NCBI GenBank assembly: GCA_965652645.1
Contig: CBFGXE010000049.1
Coordinates: 1-17,733, forward strand
Length of the DNA stretch: 17,733 nt
Direction of reading: 5' to 3'
Source of the DNA: ZC4RG30 sp965652645
GTDB lineage: Bacteria; Pseudomonadota; Gammaproteobacteria; Steroidobacterales; Steroidobacteraceae
A program made the translations under genes and the position numbers. Positions 7,977-14,730 of the stretch are shown piece after piece. Position 1 is the first letter of the stretch. Each line of letters starts with the position of its first letter. The notes beneath the pieces are model-generated. The model ran no database searches. It was given only the letters and a program-made list of their open reading frames with translations, and was not told the DNA's origin.

Positions 7977-8045
7977 ATGGCACACTCTAACGCTGGTCTG
8001 GTCGCGTCTCTGGGCGCATTGGCTGGTGGCGAGGTCCTCGCGTAA
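7977..8045 (+). CDS. 22-residue small protein or leader peptide
   Basis: The ORF encodes 22 residues beginning MAHSNAGLVA and ending GGEVLA, then TAA. Only Gly, Ala, Leu, Val, Ser and a few polar residues are present. It has no Cys and no lysine, one His and one Glu, and a hydrophobic middle that could form a short helix or associate with a membrane. The extended Shine-Dalgarno predicts very strong translation when accessible. A GG pair lies near the C-terminus, but with only five residues after it, this does not look like a double-glycine leader. No RiPP maturase, protease, ABC transporter or radical SAM gene lies nearby. Possible roles are a small functional peptide, a regulatory leader ORF whose translation remodels the surrounding RNA, or a precursor processed elsewhere. 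I do not recognise the sequence and assign no function. Confidence 0.6.
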   Translation: MAHSNAGLVASLGALAGGEVLA

Positions 8046-8183
8046 CGGGATCTCGTTCAAGGCCATGAGGCCATAGAGGGATGCGCGCAAGTTAAATGCT
8101 ACGCGCGCGACCATGTCCAGTGATGGACGCTCCGATGCAGTTGCAGCGGGATAAAAAAGTCCCGTGAGAGTGCTTCGAGCAGG

Positions 8184-8220
8184 AATGGCGGGGTCCGCGA
8201 GGACTCCGCCATTTTCTTTT
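8184..8220 (+). terminator. Strong intrinsic terminator after the small-ORF transcript
   Basis: AATGGCGGGGTCC (8184-8196) pairs with GGACTCCGCCATT (8201-8213) around GCGA. This is a 13-bp stem with a single G-T pair, followed by the T-rich tract ATTTTCTTTT. It points in the plus direction and marks the 3' end of the transcript carrying the 22-codon ORF. It sits 17 bases from the stop of the convergent GST-like gene. Confidence 0.9.
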
Positions 8221-8237
8221 GCGCCGGATGCCGGTGC

Positions 8238-8897
8238 CTATGCCGGCTCCACGCGATAGAGGGTGGCCCGCGCGGAATCGCGCTGCGCGAAGGTGGTGAC
8301 GAAGGCCTCCAGCCGCGGGTACGCCGCCACCGGCACCGTGGGACGGAACACCAGGTGTTCCATCAGGCAGAACAGCGATACTTCGAACAGGCTGGTGTCG
8401 CGCTCGACAGGCAGCCCGGTGATGAGTTCATCAAGGTGCGCATCCAGCCACGCCAGGGAATTCCCCATGCCGGTGCGCGCCTTCACGAAATACACGTTCT
8501 CCGCCGGCAGCCCGGAGATCATCGTGCCCATCGCCAGCTGCACCTGCGCCTGCGAGCAATGCCACACCAGCTCCTGTGCGTTGCGCCAGGGCGCATCGGG
8601 CAGGTTTTCCGGCCAAACCACATGGACCGGTCGCTGCGCGGCGGCCAATGCCGCGAGGCGGCGGCAGATGTTCTCCGTGCCCAGCACCATCTCCGCGCCG
8701 ATGCGCAGCACCGGCAGCTTCAGCGCCGGGTTGCCGCCGTAGGCGGCGGTGTCGAGGGAGGTCATGTCGGGGATATGCACGAGGCGCCACGGCACGTGCA
8801 GTTCCTCGGCGAGAAGCAGGGCAATGCGGGTGAAGAGGGAGGCGCGGCGGCCGAAGACCTGGACCTCACGCAAACCGTTGGGGCTGGAGTTCGGCAA
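8238..8897 (-). CDS. Glutathione S-transferase-like protein
   Basis: A 219-residue protein with the two-domain GST layout. The N-terminal thioredoxin-like half contains VFGRRASLFTRIALLLAEEL (residues 14-33, with Ser20/Thr23 in the usual catalytic area) and GNPALKLPVLRIGAEMVLGT. The latter holds the cis-Pro of the glutathione-binding loop, although the usual E/DS pair reads GTEN. The C-terminal half is helical and divergent. The start is a TTG at 8897. AAGGGTAGG just upstream is a good Shine-Dalgarno that overlaps the stop of the hipB-like gene, and only 5 bp separate the two genes. That makes it the likely third gene of a hipA-hipB-gst transcript. A cytoplasmic detoxification or stress role is plausible; substrate and activity are unknown. 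It converges on the small-ORF transcript. Confidence 0.82.
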   Translation of the reverse strand: MPNSSPNGLREVQVFGRRASLFTRIALLLAEELHVPWRLVHIPDMTSLDTAAYGGNPALKLPVLRIGAEMVLGTENICRRLAALAAAQRPVHVVWPENLPDAPWRNAQELVWHCSQAQVQLAMGTMISGLPAENVYFVKARTGMGNSLAWLDAHLDELITGLPVERDTSLFEVSLFCLMEHLVFRPTVPVAAYPRLEAFVTTFAQRDSARATLYRVEPA

Positions 8898-8902
8898 GAT
8901 AC

Positions 8903-9202
8903 CTACCCTTCAGGTGACCAGGCAGCCGGATTGCGCACCACGCCGATGGTAAACCCGAATGGCTGCAGCAACTTCTGCAATGTACCGAGGGAGGGATCAC
9001 CCGCGCCCGCCTCGATCTTCGAGAGCGTGCCAAGCGATACACCGCAGAGCTTCGCGTACTCTGCCTGCGAGAGTTTCGCCACGAAGCGCATGCGCCTCAA
9101 CACCTCGGCAATGCCCTCTCCGGCGTCGGGAACCAGCGCAGCCAGCTCGCGCCGCAGTGAATCGACCTCTTCCCGCGTGAGATTGCGGCGCACGCGTTTC
9201 AT
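8903..9202 (-). CDS. hipB: HipB-like XRE antitoxin/regulator (module 1)
   Basis: A 99-residue helix-turn-helix protein. The XRE-type DNA-binding region is LSQAEYAKLCGVSLGTLSKI (residues about 44-63), followed by PSLGTLQKLLQPFGFTIGV, a pattern close to HipB. The first 40 residues form a charged helical extension, and the tail is NPAAWSPEG. HipB proteins neutralise the HipA kinase and repress the operon. The ATG at 9202 overlaps the TGA of the upstream hipA gene as ATGA, implying translational coupling. The order is reversed from the usual hipB-hipA. A longer upstream reading into hipA is rejected because HTH homology and the overlap signal fit 9202. The TTG start of the GST-like gene follows 5 bp downstream. 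Confidence 0.88.
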   Translation of the reverse strand: MKRVRRNLTREEVDSLRRELAALVPDAGEGIAEVLRRMRFVAKLSQAEYAKLCGVSLGTLSKIEAGAGDPSLGTLQKLLQPFGFTIGVVRNPAAWSPEG

Positions 9203-10497
9203 TCGGCCACTCCGGTTTCCTGCAGCCCCTTCACGAGCTTTTCGATCTCGGGCGCGCGCCTGTCGATGATTTCCTTGTCGACCCCGCATTCGCTCATGAT
9301 GAGGGGCAACTCCCGCAGTTGCGGCAGCGACTGGCGGACAGCCTGTCTGAAGTGGGCGCGCGGTGAAGCAAGCCCCGCTTCCTCGAACCGCGTGTCGAGG
9401 TTGTCGATGACCCGCAACCAGCCGGCCTGCCCCCCAGGCTCTTCTCCATCCCACCGGATAACGCGCGCGATGCCTCGTGCGTCCAGGAAGGAAGGCCCGA
9501 AATCGTAGAGAGGCGCAAGCCCCATCGTGCCGTCGATGTCTTTCAGCAATGCGGTATTGCGCCCGTGGTTGTCACGATTCCCCAGAGCAAGATTGAACAG
9601 GTCCCTGCGCACGTATTCCACCAATTCCGCCGCGAAGTCCGTTACATGCTTCGCCAGCTCGATGAGCACCTGGTCGTGCCGCAGCTGCGTTTGCGCCGAG
9701 TCGACGACGCCGCATACCGAGTACAGGCTCTCCACGCCGAGGCGAACCTCGCGGCCTTCTGTCCAGCGTCGGTCAAACCTGGGCAGCAGCAGTGCACCGT
9801 CCGGTGCCGCAGGGAGTTCCTCGGGCAGTTGCGCAGTGACCCGAAGGCCGCATCGCGCGGCTACCTTCTGGAAGTGCGCCTCGTGGCGAAGGATCAGACC
9901 CGCTCTGGTTCCGGCCTCGGGCACCGGGAATTTCAGCAGCGCGTAGCGATGGATCGCAAACGGGAGGTTGCCACCGTCCGGGTGCCACCGACCATCGGCA
10001 TCCTGTGCCACCCAGAATTTCGGTGCCTCACCCTGCGTGTCGGTTGCCCCGGCCACAGTGGCGCCTACCGATGCCGCATAGTCGACGAACGCATCTCCCC
10101 AAGCCGCCATCTCATCAAGCGTGAATCCCTGGTGCAGTGACCAGGGGTTGGGGCCTTCCGGGCGCACGCGCAGGTTGCCCACCGGGTTTGCCGCGCCATG
10201 GGCGAGCATCTCCCAGGGATTGAGGTCGGGGCCGACAAGGTCCTGCAGGCGTCGACGCGCGGCTCCCTGGGGAAGCAGGTCGATCAGGATTGACGGCCAG
10301 GCGGGAAAGCGCGGTGAGGCCAGGCTGACGGGGATTCGGACACTGATTGCCCTGAAATCCCGCGCTTCCATGTTTGCCAGAGCGTAGTCGGGGTCATAGC
10401 TGAGCTGGGCAGGTCCCTGGATCGACAGATCGGGCCCGACAGGTTCCACGGTGGCGCATGCGTGCCATCTGCCGTCGCGGTGGATTTCCAGGTCCAT
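9199..10497 (-). CDS. hipA: HipA-like serine/threonine kinase toxin (module 1)
   Basis: A 432-residue HipA-family protein kinase of normal length. An N-terminal HipA-type domain (about 1-100) is followed by the glycine-rich loop GATDTQGEAPKF (about 147-158). The catalytic loop is GNRDNHGRN, with Asp309 as the expected base, and the metal site is LYDFG, with Asp332. The 23-residue spacing equals that of the D309/D332 pair I recall for E. coli HipA, so the kinase looks active. HipA kinases phosphorylate targets such as glutamyl-tRNA synthetase and cause growth arrest and persistence; the target here is unknown. The ATG at 10497 is preferred (GGGGA just upstream). A TTG at 10506 is the alternative and adds three residues. 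It is the first gene of the operon, ahead of its HipB partner. Confidence 0.92.
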   Translation of the reverse strand: MDLEIHRDGRWHACATVEPVGPDLSIQGPAQLSYDPDYALANMEARDFRAISVRIPVSLASPRFPAWPSILIDLLPQGAARRRLQDLVGPDLNPWEMLAHGAANPVGNLRVRPEGPNPWSLHQGFTLDEMAAWGDAFVDYAASVGATVAGATDTQGEAPKFWVAQDADGRWHPDGGNLPFAIHRYALLKFPVPEAGTRAGLILRHEAHFQKVAARCGLRVTAQLPEELPAAPDGALLLPRFDRRWTEGREVRLGVESLYSVCGVVDSAQTQLRHDQVLIELAKHVTDFAAELVEYVRRDLFNLALGNRDNHGRNTALLKDIDGTMGLAPLYDFGPSFLDARGIARVIRWDGEEPGGQAGWLRVIDNLDTRFEEAGLASPRAHFRQAVRQSLPQLRELPLIMSECGVDKEIIDRRAPEIEKLVKGLQETGVAE

Positions 10498-10512
10498 GTT
10501 CCCCAAGCGGCG

Positions 10513-10561
10513 TTAAGTAGCAGCCGAATGGTAGTTAATCTCAAAAAAGCACCGCTAACAA
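10513..10561 (-). promoter_or_regulatory. Candidate promoter and operator of hipA-hipB module 1
   Basis: Reading the minus strand, TTGTTA (10561-10556) and TTAACT (10538-10533) are 17 bases apart and could be -35 and -10. The plus strand shows an inverted repeat TTAAGTA (10513-10519) with TAGTTAA (10532-10538), one mismatch, overlapping the -10 and probable start site. That position suits repression by the HipB partner. The hexamers are only moderate matches. Confidence 0.4.
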
Positions 10562-10636
10562 CCAGTAAAGTGCGCATTAGATCCAGATCTGCAACCTTGC
10601 GGCCCGGCGCGTGCCGTCCAACTTCCCCGGTTCAGC

Positions 10637-10649
10637 TACTCTCGCTGCC
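10637..10649 (+). promoter_or_regulatory. -10-like element, leaderless start of the M16 gene
   Basis: TACTCT (10637-10642) ends 7 bases before the ATG at 10650, and no Shine-Dalgarno is present. Transcription would start at or next to the ATG. No clear -35 is seen. Confidence 0.35.
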
Positions 10650-13475
10650 ATGCACAGCAAACTCTCCGTTCTGCTCGCCGCCGTCCTCGGCTTCACCCTG
10701 GCCGCCTGCTCCCCGAAGCCCGCCGCCGAAGCCGGCCTCAGCATCCCGCAGCTCGAGCCCATCACCCGCACGCTGGAGAACGGCCTGCGCGTCTATGCGC
10801 TGCCCGACCCCAACACCGCCAGCGTGTCGGTGGCGGTCTGGTACGACGTCGGCTCGAAGAACGACCCGCCCGGCCGCTCCGGCTTCGCGCACCTGTTCGA
10901 ACACCTGATGTTCAAGTCCACCACCAACATGCCCTCGGAGACCTTCGACCGTCTCACCGAGGACGTGGGCGGCTTCAACAATGCCTCCACCTGGGACGAC
11001 TTCACCAACTACTACGAGACCGTGCCCGCCAACCACCTGCAGCGCGTGCTGTGGGGCGAGGCCGAGCGCATGGGTTCGCTGGTGGTGGACGAGGCGAACT
11101 TCCAGTCCGAACGCGCCGTGGTGCAGGAAGAGCTGCGCCAGCGCATCCTCGCCGCGCCGTTCGGGAAGCTGTTCGGGTTGTACCTGGTGCAGACCGGCTT
11201 CGAAGTGCATCCCTATGGCCGCCCCGGCATCGGCTCCATCGAGGACCTGGCCGCCGCCACGCTCGATGACGTGAAGGCCTTCCACGCCGCGTACTACCGC
11301 CCCGACAACGCCATCCTCGTGGTGGCCGGCAACTTCGACCCGAAGCAGCTGGATGCCTGGGTGGATGAATACTTCGCGCCCATCGCGAAACCGGTGCGCC
11401 CCATCCCGCGCGTCACCGCCGTGGAGCCGGAGCGCACCGCGCCGGAATCCTTCACTGTGTACGAGGCCAACACGCCGCTGCCCGCGGTCACCATCTCTTG
11501 GCCCGCGCCGGCCGCCAGCAGTCCGGACATCGCCGCCTGGACGCTGCTCGATGCCATCCTGCAGCGCGGCCAGTCCTCGCGGCTATACCAGTCGCTGGTG
11601 TACGAGCAGCAGCTCGCCGCGGAGGTCGGCTCCACTTTCGAGGTACGCGCCGATCCCGGGCTGTACACGCTGCTGGCCATCCTTTCGGAGGGGAAGACAG
11701 TGGATGAGGGACTGGCGGCGTTGCAGGCCGAGGTGGCCCGGGTGCGCGACAGCGTGGTGAGCGCGGAGGAGCTGGAGGAGGCGCGCAATGAAGTGCTCGC
11801 CGAGGCGCTGGCGGCGCGCGAGACCTCCGACGGGCGGGCGTTCGAGCTGGCGCGGTCGGTGATCCTGTTCAAGGACCCGGCAGCGTCGGATCGCCTGCTG
11901 GCGCAGATCCAGGCCGTGACCGCGGCGGACATCCAGCGCGTGGCCCGGTCGCTGCTGGATGATGCACGCAGCGTAACAATCCGCTACCTGCCGGACGAAG
12001 GTGGTGCGGAAGGCGACACAATCACCAATTCCCCCACCATCCAGCCCACCGCCATCGACATCCCGGTGGCAGAGATTCCGACCTATGCGCTGGCGCCCGA
12101 GGACCAGCGCGTGCAGCCGCCGGCGCCGGGTCCGGCGGTCGCGGCCAGGGTGCCCGAGGCGCAGGAGAAGACCCTGGCCAACGGCCTGCGCGTGATCGTC
12201 GCCCGCCGTCCGGGACTGCCGCTGGTCGCCGCCAACCTGGGCATCGCCGCCGGCGGATCGTTTGATCCAACCGGCCGCGCCGGGCTGGCTTCCATCACCG
12301 CCGAGCTCACCACGCGCGGCACGGCCACCCGTTCGGCCACGGACATCTCGCGCCAGGTGGAGAGCCTGGGCGCGTCGCTGTCGGCCGGCTCCGGCGCCGA
12401 TGCCTCCGGGCTCTCGGCGTTCACCGTGGCGAACCAGGCCAGCGAAGTGCTGGCCATCATGGCCGACGTGGCACAGAACCCGGCCTTCCAGGAGGAGGAG
12501 CTGGAGCGCGTGCGGCAGGAGGTGCTCGACAGCCTGACCGTGTCGCTGCGCCAGCCGGGCACGGTGGGGCGCTATGCCATGACCCGGCGGCTGTTCGGGG
12601 ACGGGCCTTATGGGAAGACGCCGTCGCCCAACTCCATCGCGGCGCTGACGCGGGAGGATGCGGCGCAGTTCCATGCCACATGGTGGCGTCCGGACAATGC
12701 GCTGCTGGTGATCACCGGGGATGTCAGTGCGGAGGAGGGGTTCCGGCTGGCGGAGGCTGCGTTTGGGGGATGGGTGAAGCCGGAGGCGGCGTTGCCGGCA
12801 CAGCCGGAAGGCAGCGCGGGCGCGGGCGCGCAGGTGCCGCTGGTGATCGACATCCCGAGGATCGGGCAGGCCGCGGTGCTGATGGGCAGCGTGGGGCCGA
12901 GCCGCACGGCGGAGGATTACTTCCCGACGCTGGTGGCCAATGACGTGCTGGGCGGCGGGTATTCCGCGCGGCTGAATGCGGAGATCCGCATCAAGCGCGG
13001 GCTTTCGTATGGCGCGCGGTCGGATTTGCCGTCACGGAAGTTCGGGGCACCGATCGTGGCGGCGGCACAGACGAGGAATGATGCCGTGCCCCAGGTGGTG
13101 GAGCTGCTGAGCGGGGAGCTCAGGCGGCTGGGCTCGACGCCCATTCCGGCCGAGGAGCTGGCCAACCGCAAGGCGGTGCTGATCGGCGGGTTCGGGCGGT
13201 CGGTGGAAACGGTTGGCGGGCTTGCCGGGCAGCTGTCGGAGCTGGCGCAGTTCGGGTTGCCGTTGGAGAAGCTGCAGGGCTTCGGGAAGGATGTGGAGGG
13301 CGTGACGGCCGAGCAGGCGGCGGCCGCGGCGAAGGCGCACTTTGATCCGGGGAAGGCGAGTGTGGTTGTGGTGGGAGACGCAGCGCAGTTCGGCGCACAG
13401 CTGAAGGCGAAGTACCCGAAGCTCGAAACCATCACGATCGACAAGCTGAGCCTCGACAGCGCGACGCTGCGATGA
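10650..13475 (+). CDS. M16-family zinc peptidase lipoprotein (two tandem domains)
   Basis: A 941-residue pitrilysin/insulinase-type peptidase. A lipoprotein signal peptide ends in the lipobox LAAC with the acylated Cys at residue 20, so the enzyme is membrane-anchored and likely periplasmic. The first M16 domain has the inverted zinc motif HLFEH (81-85) and a downstream VVQEEL with Glu160/161 as the third ligand, the normal spacing. It also has the substrate-binding M16C half. The second unit (from about residue 510, ANGLRVIVARRPGLPLVA) has GLASITAEL where the zinc motif should be, so it is the usual inactive partner that builds the chamber. Such enzymes degrade small peptides. The ATG at 10650 is chosen because the signal peptide begins there; the upstream GTG 10611 adds noise. 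The last third uses more G-ending codons than the first. The gene ends 1 bp from the convergent second hipA. Confidence 0.93.
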   Translation: MHSKLSVLLAAVLGFTLAACSPKPAAEAGLSIPQLEPITRTLENGLRVYALPDPNTASVSVAVWYDVGSKNDPPGRSGFAHLFEHLMFKSTTNMPSETFDRLTEDVGGFNNASTWDDFTNYYETVPANHLQRVLWGEAERMGSLVVDEANFQSERAVVQEELRQRILAAPFGKLFGLYLVQTGFEVHPYGRPGIGSIEDLAAATLDDVKAFHAAYYRPDNAILVVAGNFDPKQLDAWVDEYFAPIAKPVRPIPRVTAVEPERTAPESFTVYEANTPLPAVTISWPAPAASSPDIAAWTLLDAILQRGQSSRLYQSLVYEQQLAAEVGSTFEVRADPGLYTLLAILSEGKTVDEGLAALQAEVARVRDSVVSAEELEEARNEVLAEALAARETSDGRAFELARSVILFKDPAASDRLLAQIQAVTAADIQRVARSLLDDARSVTIRYLPDEGGAEGDTITNSPTIQPTAIDIPVAEIPTYALAPEDQRVQPPAPGPAVAARVPEAQEKTLANGLRVIVARRPGLPLVAANLGIAAGGSFDPTGRAGLASITAELTTRGTATRSATDISRQVESLGASLSAGSGADASGLSAFTVANQASEVLAIMADVAQNPAFQEEELERVRQEVLDSLTVSLRQPGTVGRYAMTRRLFGDGPYGKTPSPNSIAALTREDAAQFHATWWRPDNALLVITGDVSAEEGFRLAEAAFGGWVKPEAALPAQPEGSAGAGAQVPLVIDIPRIGQAAVLMGSVGPSRTAEDYFPTLVANDVLGGGYSARLNAEIRIKRGLSYGARSDLPSRKFGAPIVAAAQTRNDAVPQVVELLSGELRRLGSTPIPAEELANRKAVLIGGFGRSVETVGGLAGQLSELAQFGLPLEKLQGFGKDVEGVTAEQAAAAAKAHFDPGKASVVVVGDAAQFGAQLKAKYPKLETITIDKLSLDSATLR

Positions 13476-13476
13476 T

Positions 13477-14730
13477 TCATTCCATCCGAAACCCCTCGTA
13501 GGCAAACGCCGGGGAAATCGCCGCACAATCGCGCTCACTGACACCCTCGCGACGCGCCACCGGGTACCAGCGCGCACGCACGACCTGCTCCATCTCATCG
13601 ACGATGCGCCGCGCCTCCTCGGGAGTGAGCAGGAACCGCGCACACTGCGACAGCAGGTTGCGCGCGCTGGCCCGGCGCCCGAGATCGCCGATTGCCATCG
13701 CCAGGTCACGCCGCTCCATGCTCACCTGTGGCATGGGCGTCAGGTCATAGGCGGGAGACAACTGCCACGCGTCCTGCGGTGCGATGACCGCGTGGTTGCG
13801 CGGATGGTCATCCGTGTTGGAAATGAGCGCATTGAACACCATCCGCCGAAAGAGCTCGCGCGCGTCCGCCCGCGCATCCGCGCACAGGCGCCGCAGTTCC
13901 TCGACCAGCAGGAGGTAGGACCAGCGTTCGCGATCCCGGAGCGAATCGCCCGCGCGCAGCAGGGTGAGCGCCGAAAGCATGCGCGCGCGGCGGTAGCCGC
14001 CATCGTCCTGCTCCCGGTCGAAGCGCCGCACCAGCAGCACATCGCGCGTGCCCACCTGCGCAATGCGCGATTGCGAGACGTCGAGCCCGCATTCCCTCCC
14101 CAGGCACAACATGGCGTGCTCGACGCGTGCGTGATTCCAGCGGTCATCGGGACGATTGAACTTGGCAACCCAGAGCGCGTCGCCGTCCTCGACAACTGCC
14201 TTGGGTCGCGCGCCGCCCATGGATGTGCCAAGCAACAGCAGGTCCTGCGCCTGGATGCGGTCCGGATGATCCGGATCCGTCTCCTCCCGCAACAAGGTGT
14301 CCGCGAGTTCCTGCAGGCGGGTCAATTGAGCGGTGCGATTGAACTGCCGCGCCGGAGCGGGGGGCTCGACGTTCAGGCCGAAGCCCAGCGCACCGGCGCG
14401 ATCGTCGGGAGACTGCAGCAGGTAATCGAGCTCGCCCAACGCGGCAACACCGGCGTGGCGCTCGATGATGCGGCGACCCCAGTAGTCCGGGCCTGCATCG
14501 CGCAGCGCGCCGAACAGACCGTTCATGCGCAGAGTGTCGAAGGTGCGGTCTTCGAGCGGCAGCTCCAGCGGATCGAGTGCGACCGCATCCGTGCGCTCGA
14601 GATAGCGGCGTCCATACACAAAGCGGCCGCGCGGATTGCCGAGGCGGTCTGTGGAGAGCACGAAGCGCCCCGCCGTGACGAAGTCCGTTCGGCCCGGCAG
14701 CACCACGTAGACGAAGAGCTCAGAAGTCAT
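13477..14730 (-). CDS. hipA: HipA-like kinase toxin (module 2)
   Basis: A 417-residue HipA-family kinase, distinct from module 1. The N-terminal HipA domain starts SELFVYVVLPG, and the glycine-rich ATP loop is LGTSMGGARPKAVVE (about 210-224), with WVAKF supplying the ATP-binding Lys. The catalytic loop is SNTDDHPRN with Asp307, and the metal-binding site is SPAYDLTP with Asp329. All key residues are present. The ATG at 14730 overlaps the end of the upstream hipB-like gene by 11 bp, typical of coupled translation. A longer upstream reading overlaps hipB fully and is Pro/Arg-rich noise. HipA-like kinases of this GGARPK type are widespread in proteobacterial chromosomes; the phosphorylation target is unknown. 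Its stop lies 1 bp from the stop of the M16 peptidase gene, with no terminator between them. Confidence 0.9.
   Translation of the reverse strand: MTSELFVYVVLPGRTDFVTAGRFVLSTDRLGNPRGRFVYGRRYLERTDAVALDPLELPLEDRTFDTLRMNGLFGALRDAGPDYWGRRIIERHAGVAALGELDYLLQSPDDRAGALGFGLNVEPPAPARQFNRTAQLTRLQELADTLLREETDPDHPDRIQAQDLLLLGTSMGGARPKAVVEDGDALWVAKFNRPDDRWNHARVEHAMLCLGRECGLDVSQSRIAQVGTRDVLLVRRFDREQDDGGYRRARMLSALTLLRAGDSLRDRERWSYLLLVEELRRLCADARADARELFRRMVFNALISNTDDHPRNHAVIAPQDAWQLSPAYDLTPMPQVSMERRDLAMAIGDLGRRASARNLLSQCARFLLTPEEARRIVDEMEQVVRARWYPVARREGVSERDCAAISPAFAYEGFRME

Larger units (their letters stand above)
7949..8220 (+). ncRNA. Candidate structured RNA enclosing a 22-codon ORF
   Basis: CCCGCTGCAACTG (7949-7961) is the exact reverse complement of CAGTTGCAGCGGG (8138-8150), giving a perfect 13-bp stem that would close a roughly 200-nt domain. 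Inside it, GGAG of the ribosome binding site (7965-7968) can pair with CTCC (8130-8133) as a continuation across a small internal loop. Further hairpins are GCGAG/CTCGC (8029-8041), GGCC-ATGA-GGCC (8061-8072), GCGCGC/GCGCGC (8083-8108) and GTCCA-GTGA-TGGAC (8115-8128). After the closing stem come CGGGA/TCCCG (8147-8164) and a strong terminator. The layout resembles a compact structured RNA, but I know no named class that fits, and covariation has not been tested. It could also simply be the leader and trailer of a small mRNA. Confidence 0.45.

Noticed and set aside
7960..7980. Possible 16S rRNA 3' fragment on the minus strand
   Set aside because: The minus strand reads TGGATCACCTCCTTTC like a 16S end, but the flanking sequence has no rRNA similarity and the match is exactly a ribosome binding site spaced from an ATG.
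7977..8045. RiPP/lasso or double-glycine bacteriocin precursor
   Set aside because: There is no maturation or export gene in the window, and the peptide has no core with Cys/Thr or a ring-forming Asp/Glu at a suitable place. Kept only as an unassigned peptide.
7949..8220. Retron or tmRNA
   Set aside because: The long inverted repeat recalls retron a1/a2 arms, but there is no reverse transcriptase nearby. The ORF has a normal start and Shine-Dalgarno and lacks a tmRNA acceptor or tag ending ALAA.
8903..9454. Longer HipB module 1 starting inside hipA
   Set aside because: The N-terminal extension reads as out-of-frame hipA sequence. The ATGA overlap and HTH position support 9202.
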